Source: an uncultured Alphaproteobacteria bacterium (GTDB lineage Bacteria > Pseudomonadota > Alphaproteobacteria > RF32 > CAG-239). From it: a DNA stretch of 64,000 nucleotides. Both the position numbers and the translations under genes were made by a program. Numbering within the stretch: the stretch's first letter is position 1; every line of letters starts with the position of its first letter. Below the pieces are notes generated by a model, which was given only the letters and a program-made list of their open reading frames with translations, ran no database searches and was not told where the DNA came from. Positions 8,784-17,424 of the stretch are shown piece by piece. The stretch is taken from positions 51,313 to 115,312 of the forward strand of contig CALXWH010000004.1 in the NCBI GenBank assembly GCA_944392315.1, given 5' to 3'.

Positions 8784-9008
8784 ATGGGAAAGATAATCAG
8801 TTACATCATATATTTTTTAATTGCGATTGCGATATATGTATTTATCCGCGCTTCTTTTACCGGAGAAATAAATTCAAATACGACCATCGGCCAAGCGGCA
8901 ACAGAGGTTAAAAACGGGAGCATTCAAACTCTAACCGACATGAAAAACGATGCGTCATCAGCCATTAACGACTTAAAAAAAGACGCTACCTCACAAAAAA
9001 CACAATAA
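8784..9008 (+). CDS. Small single-pass membrane protein
   Basis: A 74-aa protein with one transmembrane helix (about residues 4-24, IISYIIYFLIAIAIYVFI) and a polar helical tail with periodic Asp, Lys and Ala (TDMKNDASSAINDLKKDA), resembling YtxH-like or apolipophorin-like small envelope proteins in composition only. The AGGAG ribosome site six bases upstream makes it a credible gene despite its length. It stands alone between two minus-strand genes. Confidence 0.6.
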   Translation: MGKIISYIIYFLIAIAIYVFIRASFTGEINSNTTIGQAATEVKNGSIQTLTDMKNDASSAINDLKKDATSQKTQ

Positions 9009-9053
9009 ACCTGCCCCCAAAGACAGCAAAACCGTTAATACTCTTTAGGATAC

Positions 9054-9084
9054 AAAAAAGAGCGCCCATAAGTGGACGCTCTTT
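9054..9084 (-). terminator. Intrinsic terminator after rplQ
   Basis: AAAGAGCG and CGCTCTTT form a perfect stem just past the rplQ stop, with U residues after it on the minus strand. The flanking 17 bases AGGATACAAAAAAGAGC recur exactly at the rpoA terminator. Confidence 0.8.
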
Positions 9085-9103
9085 CAAACCAATACTGTTC
9101 AGC

Positions 9104-9556
9104 TTAAGCGGCAGCAGCTTCAGAAGCATTTTGAGCAGCTTCAGCAGCAGCTTTTTCAGCCTTAACGCGTTCAATATCTTTGAAACCTTTGGCATTAACA
9201 TCTCTGTCAACCAATTCAATAATTGCCATCGGAGCACAGTCACCATATCTGTAACCAGCCTTCAAAACGCGTGTATAACCACCGTTACGTTCTTTATAAC
9301 GCTCAGCTAAAACAGAAAAGAGTTTAGCAACAACTTCGTTATTGCGCAAGAAAGACAAAGCCAAACGACGAGAATTCAAATCACCTTTTTTGGCATAAGT
9401 AATCATGCTCTCGGCAAAAGTTCTTAATTCTTTCGCGCGAGGAAGAGTAACAGTAATTTGTTCGTGAGTGAACAAAGCATTAGTTAAATTAGCAAATAAC
9501 GCTCTTCTTTGGCTTTTCGGCATATTAAAGCGTCTGTGTGCATCACCATGTCTCAT
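9104..9556 (-). CDS. rplQ: 50S ribosomal protein L17
   Basis: A 150-aa large-subunit protein. MRHGDAHRRFNMPKSQRRAL at the N-terminus and the LPRAKELRTFAE segment are typical of L17, as is the strand GGYTRVLKAGYRYGD. The C-terminus has an Ala/Glu-rich tail (KAEKAAAEAAQNA) common in alphaproteobacterial L17. The ATG at 9556 is chosen by family alignment and has AAAGG ten bases upstream; the frame stays open 34 codons further but that part is not L17-like. L17 normally follows rpoA directly; here rpoA is at 58.8 kb, so rplQ has moved out of the alpha operon. Confidence 0.95.
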   Translation of the reverse strand: MRHGDAHRRFNMPKSQRRALFANLTNALFTHEQITVTLPRAKELRTFAESMITYAKKGDLNSRRLALSFLRNNEVVAKLFSVLAERYKERNGGYTRVLKAGYRYGDCAPMAIIELVDRDVNAKGFKDIERVKAEKAAAEAAQNASEAAAA

Positions 9557-9627
9557 AGTATAAACCTTTCCATTAACTGAGCCCCGGAGCCCGGAGCGGA
9601 TAAAACCAAATTCCGCACCACCTTCAT
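9553..9627 (-). CDS. Possible 24-codon leader ORF overlapping the rplQ start
   Basis: A short frame encoding MKVVRNLVLSAPGSGAQLME and a few more residues ends in TGA that overlaps the rplQ ATG as ATGA. This is the classic layout for translational coupling. Its middle (CTCCGGGCTCCGGGG) is far more GC-rich than its surroundings. No good Shine-Dalgarno sequence is seen, so it may be fortuitous. Confidence 0.25.
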   Translation of the reverse strand: MKVVRNLVLSAPGSGAQLMERFIL

Positions 9628-9691
9628 GAATGCAGAAAAACTTTGAAATCCCCTTCAATCAACTCTTTTCCATTTGACATATAAAGCCCAC

Positions 9692-9733
9692 AAAAAAGAG
9701 CCAAATTTCTGACGATTCTCAAAAATCTGGCTC
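9692..9733 (-). terminator. Intrinsic terminator upstream of rplQ
   Basis: The minus-strand RNA forms GAGCCAGATTT with AAATTTGGCTC around a 13- to 15-base loop, then six U residues. It closes transcription of the gene at 9793-10695 and implies that rplQ has its own promoter within 9557-9691. Confidence 0.75.
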
Positions 9734-9792
9734 ACTAATACACTATTAAATTCAATTTGTAAAGTATTTTCAGCATTTAGCCTAAAAAAACA

Positions 9793-10695
9793 TCACCTTG
9801 TCAACCGGCGTTCCATCATAGCCTTGAGCGTAGCGGCATTAACTTCCGTTCCCTTTTCCACCTCTTTTTCACCATCTTCAACACTTTCCATGGAGTAACC
9901 GCGTTTATCAACTTGAGCTTTTAACATATCCGTTCCATATTCATCAGACGTTTGCGCTGCCAACTTCATATTACCATTCCGTGATACACGCACATTAAAT
10001 TTAGAAACCTCTCCTTCATTAGCTCTGTCATCGTATGTCGCCTGAGCAGAAACAGCCCCACCACGACCAATATTCATTGTGCCTTTTAAATGTCCTATAT
10101 CTTCACCCTCAGCATCTAAAGCAATTCTATTACCATTTTGCGAAAAGGCAAATTTCATATCCTCACTCTGAAGTTGAGCCTCCACACGTTGTCCTTTTTG
10201 TGTAACATCCAAAACAACATCATCGCTTTGAAAACGGCCGGCAATATTTCCGGTTCGTTCATCTTTTTGAACCACTCCGGTCAACTGACCATTTTCATCA
10301 AACATAGCCGCACTACTACGAGTATCACCTTGAGAAGTTTGAACGCGACTACCGTCTTGTCCGACAATTTCCATATTCAGCGGTTTACCATCAAAACCAC
10401 CGCTTAATGAATATTTATTACCTTCCAGCATATAATTAAACTTCTGTCCGTCCGTTCTAAGCGTGGCTTTAACTTCTTTTAATTTATCCAAATCATACGT
10501 ATCCAAAACACGTTGCACACCATCACTCATCTCAGCGCATTGTTCTTTTAATTCTGCCATAAGAGCCTGTCTTTGTGCTTCAGTCCAAGAGATTGTCGTT
10601 TCATCAGCATGTGCACCTTCATTTGCCTGCACCTGCCCGGCTCCGGCCAAAGCCGCCCCCACCATAACAACCGTTTCTGCGTTTACACCACTCAT
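9793..10695 (-). CDS. Putative exported protein of unknown function
   Basis: A 300-aa protein, family not recognised. With the ATG at 10695 (GGAG seven bases upstream) it begins with a hydrophobic Ala/Gly-rich segment ending GAGQVQA, a plausible signal peptidase site, though the N-region lacks basic residues. The ATG at 10719 would add eight residues including Lys-Arg-Arg, giving a more normal signal peptide, but has AAGG almost touching it. The rest is hydrophilic and beta-like, with repeated patterns such as GRFQSDDVVLDVTQKGQRV and AQLQSEDMKFAFSQNGNRI, suggesting internal strand repeats. The GQVQA cleavage-like motif recurs in the gene at 63104. Confidence 0.6.
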   Translation of the reverse strand: MSGVNAETVVMVGAALAGAGQVQANEGAHADETTISWTEAQRQALMAELKEQCAEMSDGVQRVLDTYDLDKLKEVKATLRTDGQKFNYMLEGNKYSLSGGFDGKPLNMEIVGQDGSRVQTSQGDTRSSAAMFDENGQLTGVVQKDERTGNIAGRFQSDDVVLDVTQKGQRVEAQLQSEDMKFAFSQNGNRIALDAEGEDIGHLKGTMNIGRGGAVSAQATYDDRANEGEVSKFNVRVSRNGNMKLAAQTSDEYGTDMLKAQVDKRGYSMESVEDGEKEVEKGTEVNAATLKAMMERRLTR

Positions 10696-10761
10696 AGCAC
10701 TTCTCCGCTTATTTTCCATACCTTATAGTATACCACAATAAATGCCTCTACGCAAGCATAA

Positions 10762-12156
10762 TCAGCGCTGACAAAGCGTCTGAAATTCATTTAATTTATG
10801 CTGATACATCTCTTCATTTTCCCCTTTTAAAGGCTGATGTTTACGAGCAATCACATACTGCGGCAAAAGTTTTTTAATTTCATGAATATCTCTACCCCAC
10901 ATTTCCGGACGAATACGAATTTTCTTTCCCTGACCGGCAGAAACTTTTTGTGTGATTTCACCAGTTTCCGCATCTTCAAAATTCTGCAAAACCAAATCAA
11001 GATTCTCCAACCCATGAGGAATTAAAAACTGAATTACTTCACCCGCTTCAATATAATTTCTCAATTCAAAAATAGCATCATCACCCTGCCACTCAACAAT
11101 AGAGCCTGCAAACAACCACTCTCCCAACGTGCGCGTATATTCATAATTTTGGCTGATATTGGTAATTTTACCGTCATGAAAGCCCAAACAATAACCACGG
11201 TTTTGTAGCGTCATTAATTCCGGCATATATTTATCACACGACCACTCACTGGGGTTGGCATAATAATCATCAATAGCCTGACGATAAGCTCTGGCAACAA
11301 CGCCCGCGTAGTATTCTGTTTTATTGCGCCCTTCCACTTTGAGGGAATCCATACCGATTCGCAACAAATCATTTAGGCGCGGCATCAAACACATATCTTT
11401 AGAGTTCAGCATATAGCTGCCATGCTCGTCTTCAACCACTTCATAATATTCTCCAGGACGAAAATCTTCTTCCAACAAATACTCAAAGTTATTTTTATTT
11501 TCATCGTTAATCACAAGTTCACGAATAGTACCGTCTTTCATCCGAAGATGCAGTTTATAGTGCCATCTGCAGCAATGTGCGCATTTCCCCTTATTAGCGC
11601 TTCTGTCGGCTAAGAAGTTAGAGATTAAACACCGTCCCGAATAAGACATACACATAGCCCCATGCATAAAGCACTCTAATTCAATATCCGGACATTGTTT
11701 GCGAATTTCTTCCATTTCCGCAAAAGTAACTTCTCGTCCGAGCACACAAAGTTTAGCCCCCATTGACTGCCAAAATTTAACCGTTTGCGCCGAACAAATA
11801 TTAGCTTGGGTTGAAACAAAACGATTAAGTTCCGGAGCATTTTCTTTTAAGTAATAAAAGACGCCGGGATCTGCCACTAATACGCCGTCCGGATGCAATC
11901 TTTTAAGTGTTTCCACAAATTGCGGCAACTTTTCCGCCTCTTCATTATGGATATAAAGATTAAGCGTCAAATAAATTTTTTTACCCATCTCATGAACGAT
12001 TCGGATACCCTCTTCCAATTCTTCCAAAGAAAATTTGGATTGCGTTCTGAGGCTCATATCAGGTGTTCCGGCATACACGGCATCTGCCCCATAAAGGAGT
12101 GCTGTTTTCAATTTCACCAAAGAACCGGCCGGCAACAAAAGTTCCGCATTATGCAT
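10762..12156 (-). CDS. trhP: U32 family protein, TrhP-like tRNA hydroxylation protein
   Basis: Members of the TrhP (YegQ) branch of peptidase family U32 help form 5-hydroxyuridine at tRNA wobble position 34 and carry Cys clusters for an iron-sulfur centre. The 464-aa protein shows the U32 signature ECFMHGAMCMSYSGRCLIS (E-x-F-x2-G-A-x-C-x4-G-x-C-x2-S) and a CAHCCRW cluster downstream. LLLPAGSLVKLKTALLYGAD is the usual N-terminus. The ATG at 12156 follows AAGGA by seven bases; an upstream GTG would add five residues. It sits 20 bp after the DUF3108-like gene. Assignment to TrhP rather than another U32 subgroup is probable, not certain. Confidence 0.8.
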   Translation of the reverse strand: MHNAELLLPAGSLVKLKTALLYGADAVYAGTPDMSLRTQSKFSLEELEEGIRIVHEMGKKIYLTLNLYIHNEEAEKLPQFVETLKRLHPDGVLVADPGVFYYLKENAPELNRFVSTQANICSAQTVKFWQSMGAKLCVLGREVTFAEMEEIRKQCPDIELECFMHGAMCMSYSGRCLISNFLADRSANKGKCAHCCRWHYKLHLRMKDGTIRELVINDENKNNFEYLLEEDFRPGEYYEVVEDEHGSYMLNSKDMCLMPRLNDLLRIGMDSLKVEGRNKTEYYAGVVARAYRQAIDDYYANPSEWSCDKYMPELMTLQNRGYCLGFHDGKITNISQNYEYTRTLGEWLFAGSIVEWQGDDAIFELRNYIEAGEVIQFLIPHGLENLDLVLQNFEDAETGEITQKVSAGQGKKIRIRPEMWGRDIHEIKKLLPQYVIARKHQPLKGENEEMYQHKLNEFQTLCQR

Positions 12157-12176
12157 TTTTTTATCCTTCACAATTT

Positions 12177-12965
12177 TTATTTAATTTTTAAACTCGTTGG
12201 TACTACTTTTAGCGCGCCGAGAGGCGTGGAGTCAATCCTTATTTCAAGCACGTAAGGCAATTTTGCCTTTTGTTCAACTCCAATCCAAAAATAAATCGGT
12301 GTTTCCGCACTGACATCCCATAAAATATTATCATTATTGTCTTTCAGGTTTTCTATATAAAGAGAGCATTTATAAGAATTTCCGGTACGTTTGAGCAAAT
12401 CAAAATACCGATTCTCCGTTCCCTCGTCTTGGGCAATAACCCGATAATGTTTTTTACCGTCATAAACTTCTCTGACCAAAGCACAACTGCGTGTCTGATT
12501 AAAATTACCGATTAACTCTGCAAAAATAGTTTGCAAATCAGCAGCATCCGCCGTTTTAGGCACATCTTTAATCGGAACAACATTTTTCTTTGCATCTTTT
12601 GTAGAGATTCGTTGATAAGCATATCCATTTTCATCATAAAAGATTTTCTTTGTCCGGATATGATTACGTGATTTTGTATACGTCTGATAAATTTTCGGCA
12701 ACGCATCTTTCATAGTTTTATTTGCTTCTAAGTTACTTCCCTCGCTTGAATACCTCCCGATAAAAGGATATATAGTATCAAAAAAATTAGCTGTCCGCAC
12801 CTCTGCGCTGATTTTGTAATCTTTATCCGTTGCATCATAATCAAGCAAAATCGTCGCCGCATCAAACACCCCGATACCGACATCCATCGTTTGTTGAAAA
12901 CCCATCGCCTCAACACGCCCCGTTAAACCAAATAAAATCACCAAAAATAAAATTATTTTTCTCAC
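12177..12965 (-). CDS. Exported DUF3108-like protein
   Basis: A 262-aa protein with a signal peptide (MRKIILFLVILFGLTGRVEA). The order of features fits DUF3108 periplasmic proteins of Proteobacteria: an early segment ending ILLDYDA, the motif TIYPFIGRYSSEG about residue 67, a central Asp/Lys-rich part, and a C-terminal strand region with EIRIDSTPLGALKVVPTSL. The function of the family is not established. It is the upstream gene of a probable two-gene unit with trhP and is divergent from ddl across about 79 bp. Confidence 0.6.
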   Translation of the reverse strand: MRKIILFLVILFGLTGRVEAMGFQQTMDVGIGVFDAATILLDYDATDKDYKISAEVRTANFFDTIYPFIGRYSSEGSNLEANKTMKDALPKIYQTYTKSRNHIRTKKIFYDENGYAYQRISTKDAKKNVVPIKDVPKTADAADLQTIFAELIGNFNQTRSCALVREVYDGKKHYRVIAQDEGTENRYFDLLKRTGNSYKCSLYIENLKDNNDNILWDVSAETPIYFWIGVEQKAKLPYVLEIRIDSTPLGALKVVPTSLKIK

Positions 12966-13044
12966 GAAAATTTTAGCCTTTCTTAAATTTTTTCATTTAA
13001 ATTCCTCAACATAGAACGAAGAAATAACACAAAGGGGTTAAATA

Positions 13045-13956
13045 ATGACTAAAAAAGTAATGGTTTTGATGGGCGGTTTCTCATCAGAACGCGAAGTAAG
13101 CCTGCAAAGCGGAAAAAGCATCGCCACTGCCTTAAAAAACAAAGGCTATGAAGTAACCACACATGATTTGAAAGACACGCAAAAATTAATCAAAGCCTTA
13201 AACACACAAAAACCGGATGTTGTTTTTAATGCTCTGCACGGTAACTGGGGAGAGGACGGGACGATTCCGGCCCTTCTTGATTTATTACAAATCCCCTACA
13301 CTCATTCCGGCATGGTTGCCTCCTGCCTTGGCATGAATAAATATATATGCAAACTCATCGCCGAAAAAGCAAACGTAAAAACTGCTTTCGGACGCAAAAT
13401 GACCGCCAAAGAATTTATAACCATTGGCGCCACCCTAGCCCGCCCGTTTGCCGTCAAACCTGTCTCAGACGGCTCATCGGTTGGGGTGTTTATTGTAAAA
13501 AATCCAGAAGATATTTTCAAAATTCGCTACAATGATCCCGAAACCGAATTGATTGTAGAAAAATATATCCCCGGACAAGAACTAACCGTTATGTGCTACC
13601 AGGGCAAAGCCCACGTTGTAACCGAACTAAAACCTAAAAATGGTTTTTACGATTATGAACATAAATATACCGCCGGCGAAACTTTCCATGTTCTACCGGC
13701 AAATTTACCCGAAGATGTCACAAACACTTGCTTAGCTTATGCCGAAACCATGCATAACAAATTAGGCTGCAAAACCGTTTCAAGATGTGATTTCCGCTAT
13801 AACCCCGAAGACGGCGTCGTCTTTTTGGAAATCAACACCCACCCCGGAATGACGGCCTTATCGCTTGTCCCCGAACAAGCCAAATACATTGGGGTATCAT
13901 ATGAAGAATTGTGTCAAAACCTTGTGGAAGAAGCCTCATGCCGCGCCTTAAAATAA
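13045..13956 (+). CDS. ddl: D-alanine--D-alanine ligase
   Basis: An ATP-grasp enzyme that makes the D-Ala-D-Ala dipeptide for peptidoglycan precursors. The 303 aa carry MGGFSSEREVSLQSG at the N-terminus, ALHGNWGEDG for substrate contact, the ATP-binding stretch PFAVKPVSDGSSVGV, the SRCDFRY segment and the metal-binding FLEINTHPGMT. Length is normal. AAGGGG seven bases before the ATG is a good ribosome site. The next gene, miaA, begins inside the last codons of ddl. Ddl is more often found beside murB and ftsQ in alphaproteobacteria; here it heads an elongation gene block. Confidence 0.95.
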   Translation: MTKKVMVLMGGFSSEREVSLQSGKSIATALKNKGYEVTTHDLKDTQKLIKALNTQKPDVVFNALHGNWGEDGTIPALLDLLQIPYTHSGMVASCLGMNKYICKLIAEKANVKTAFGRKMTAKEFITIGATLARPFAVKPVSDGSSVGVFIVKNPEDIFKIRYNDPETELIVEKYIPGQELTVMCYQGKAHVVTELKPKNGFYDYEHKYTAGETFHVLPANLPEDVTNTCLAYAETMHNKLGCKTVSRCDFRYNPEDGVVFLEINTHPGMTALSLVPEQAKYIGVSYEELCQNLVEEASCRALK

Positions 13957-14918
13957 ACACCTCCCCCATCATCATCATCGCCGGTCCCACTGCCTCCGGA
14001 AAATCCGGCTTAGGCTTAGATTTGGCCAAACGATTAAACGGCGTCATCATCAACGCCGATTCTATGCAGGTGTATAAAGAAATCCCGATATTAGCGGCAA
14101 CCCCTACCCCTCAAGAACAAGCAGAAATTCCTCATAAGCTATATGGAATATATGAGGCATCTAATCGGGGCAACGTTATGGATTGGTTGAACCTCTGCAA
14201 ACAAGAAATTGATACGGCGCGCCAAAACCATCAAACGCCTATCATCGTTGGGGGAACGGGGATGTATCTGGACGCATTGATAAACGGTCTAAGCCCAATA
14301 CCGGAAACCCCAGAAGCCATACGAGATAAAGTTGAAAACATACTGCAAGAAAAAGGATTAGAACATCTCTATCAAATTATCCAAGAAACCGATCCTAAAA
14401 CAGCGCAAAAACTAAGTCCGAACGACAGCACCAGAATTCGCCGCGCCGTAGAGATTTGGTTAGACACCAACAAACCCGTATCCTATTGGCACAATATCGC
14501 ACCCAAACCATTTTATCCGGCTCCAGATTTCTTTAAAATATACATCAAACCGGAAAGAAGTGAACTGGATAAACGCGCTCGCCTCCGCTTTGATAAGATG
14601 ATGGAAATGGGAGCATTAGAGGAAGTCAAAAAACTTTTACCTCTGCACCTATCCGATTCTCTTCCGGCAATGCGCGCACTGGGTGTCCAAGAGCTAAAAG
14701 CCTTTCTTGAAAACAAATGCACCCTAGAGGAAGCCATAGAATTAGGCAAATTGCACACGCGCCAATATGCCAAGCGCCAAAGCACCTGGTTTAACAATCG
14801 GTTCAACGCCGACGCCGTTTATCCGGAATGTTATGGTAAAGATTTAGAAAAGGACAATTTTTTTGTTGATGAACTTGTTGATAAATTGCAAAAGAGGTAT
14901 AAAATTCTTGCAAAATAA
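13938..14918 (+). CDS. miaA: tRNA dimethylallyltransferase
   Basis: Transfers a dimethylallyl group to A37 of tRNAs reading codons that begin with U. The 326-aa protein has the P-loop AGPTASGKSGLG near the N-terminus, the catalytic region NADSMQVYKEI with its Asp, the motif IVGGTGMYLDALINGL, and the late RQYAKRQSTWFNNR segment typical of MiaA. The ATG at 13938 overlaps the ddl stop by 19 bp, consistent with translational coupling; a frame start at 13911 would only add ddl-overlapping residues. Confidence 0.95.
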   Translation: MPRLKINTSPIIIIAGPTASGKSGLGLDLAKRLNGVIINADSMQVYKEIPILAATPTPQEQAEIPHKLYGIYEASNRGNVMDWLNLCKQEIDTARQNHQTPIIVGGTGMYLDALINGLSPIPETPEAIRDKVENILQEKGLEHLYQIIQETDPKTAQKLSPNDSTRIRRAVEIWLDTNKPVSYWHNIAPKPFYPAPDFFKIYIKPERSELDKRARLRFDKMMEMGALEEVKKLLPLHLSDSLPAMRALGVQELKAFLENKCTLEEAIELGKLHTRQYAKRQSTWFNNRFNADAVYPECYGKDLEKDNFFVDELVDKLQKRYKILAK

Positions 14919-14950
14919 ACGAATTTTTCTTAAAAAAGAAAGAAATATGA

Positions 14951-16009
<1,059 letters not shown>

Positions 16010-16030
16010 TTCCTTCACAAAGGATACGCC

Positions 16031-16894
16031 ATGAAACGTGAAAGAGTACTTTTCCTCAAAGAAAATTATGTATTACGAGTTTTGAAGAGCTTTTTCTTAG
16101 CAGGGCTGTTTATCATAGCCCTGCTGTTAGTTTTGGTGCACAAAATTGACATTAACATCGTTTCCGGCGTATCAAGAGGTGTTATGTTCGTCGTTACCCC
16201 ACTCATTCACGTCGCATCGTTACCGGCAGAAGGCTTAGGATACAGCTATAAAAAAATAGCAGAAATTCTATACATTCATGAAGAAAACGAACGTTTACGC
16301 CAAGAAAATCAAGAGTTATATTTATTAAAAGACCGTATGCGTGCCCTGCAAACCGAAAACCGAATTTTCAAAAAGCTCTTACACCATATAGATATCCCGC
16401 AAACAAAGAGTTACACAGCTCGTGTTATTGCCGAAAATGACAATGCGTTTAGCAATTCGCTGATACTTTATTTAGGCAACGCCGCAGATTTCATCAAAAG
16501 CGGATATGCTGTCGTTAATGCATCAGGCCTGATTGGCCGAATAGAAATTGTGAGCGGCAAATATGCACGTGTCACCCTCATCACAGATATTAACTCCAAA
16601 ATTCCGGTTGTCTCGCTAAAGAGTCGTGACAGAGGAATTCTGGTTGGGAACAACACTCGTAAGATGAATTTAATTTTTCCGCCGTTGATGGCTGAATTAC
16701 ATAAAGGCGATATTTTGGTAACATCAGGTTCTGGTGGTGGATTACCCCCCGACATACCGGTTGCAAAAATAAAGAGAGCCGGCGTAGATACTATAACCGC
16801 CGCCCCCCTCTTTTCCCCATCTGAATTAGAAATTGTAAAAATCATTGCCTACGACGTTCTGCCCGACAAAGAGACGGCCAAGGAGCTGGAATAA
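16031..16894 (+). CDS. mreC: Rod shape-determining protein MreC
   Basis: A bitopic inner-membrane protein whose periplasmic part binds PBP2 and links MreB to the elongation complex. In 287 aa there is a short basic N-terminus, one transmembrane helix (about residues 20-38), a coiled coil (EENERLRQENQELYLLKDRM, about 89-108), and two beta barrels with GRIEIVSGKYARVTLITD and later GDILVTSGSGGGLPPDIPV, the signature end of MreC. The stop TAA overlaps the mreD ATG (TAATG). Confidence 0.95.
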   Translation: MKRERVLFLKENYVLRVLKSFFLAGLFIIALLLVLVHKIDINIVSGVSRGVMFVVTPLIHVASLPAEGLGYSYKKIAEILYIHEENERLRQENQELYLLKDRMRALQTENRIFKKLLHHIDIPQTKSYTARVIAENDNAFSNSLILYLGNAADFIKSGYAVVNASGLIGRIEIVSGKYARVTLITDINSKIPVVSLKSRDRGILVGNNTRKMNLIFPPLMAELHKGDILVTSGSGGGLPPDIPVAKIKRAGVDTITAAPLFSPSELEIVKIIAYDVLPDKETAKELE

Positions 16895-17424
16895 TGTCGG
16901 AAATAAAGAATTTCTGCGCCATTTTAGCAACCTACCTTATCCCCCCGATAAGTGTTATTTTAATAGATTTACTTTTTTATATTCCACGTTCTTCTGATTT
17001 TTGGAATTTCATCCGTCTTGTGCCATTTTACACCGGTGTCTATTTTTGGTTAAGCCAACGTCCGGATGCATTCAATGGTATTACCGCCTTTATATTAGGA
17101 ACAATAGCCGATGTGATAAGTGCAACCCCGCTTGGAATAAATATTCTGACCTTTCTGTTTTTATACTACTGGGGAACAAGACTATCCTCTTACTTTAACG
17201 TCAAAAAATTTTCATATGCCTGGCTCTTATTTGCGCTCACGATTTTGGTAACCATTACATTTAAATTTTTAATTACCAGTATTTTCCATCGCAGTTTTGT
17301 ACCTCTCAATCAGACCTTATTGGAGTTGCTGCTGACAATTACCATTTATCCCATACTGGCTTGCTATTATATATGGATAGAGCGTCATTATATACATCTG
17401 GAGGAACGTTATGAAAAAATCTAA
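16894..17424 (+). CDS. mreD: Rod shape-determining protein MreD
   Basis: A small multi-pass inner-membrane component of the elongation complex. The 176-aa protein is almost wholly hydrophobic with about five membrane helices and the FxxGxxxDxxSxxPLG-like motif FILGTIADVISATPLGINIL, characteristic of MreD. It overlaps mreC by one base and mrdA by 14 bp, so the three are translated from one message. Confidence 0.92.
   Translation: MSEIKNFCAILATYLIPPISVILIDLLFYIPRSSDFWNFIRLVPFYTGVYFWLSQRPDAFNGITAFILGTIADVISATPLGINILTFLFLYYWGTRLSSYFNVKKFSYAWLLFALTILVTITFKFLITSIFHRSFVPLNQTLLELLLTITIYPILACYYIWIERHYIHLEERYEKI

Noticed and set aside
9557..9658. 34-residue N-terminal extension of L17
   Set aside because: The extension has no likeness to L17, and the internal ATG has a ribosome site and the conserved family start.
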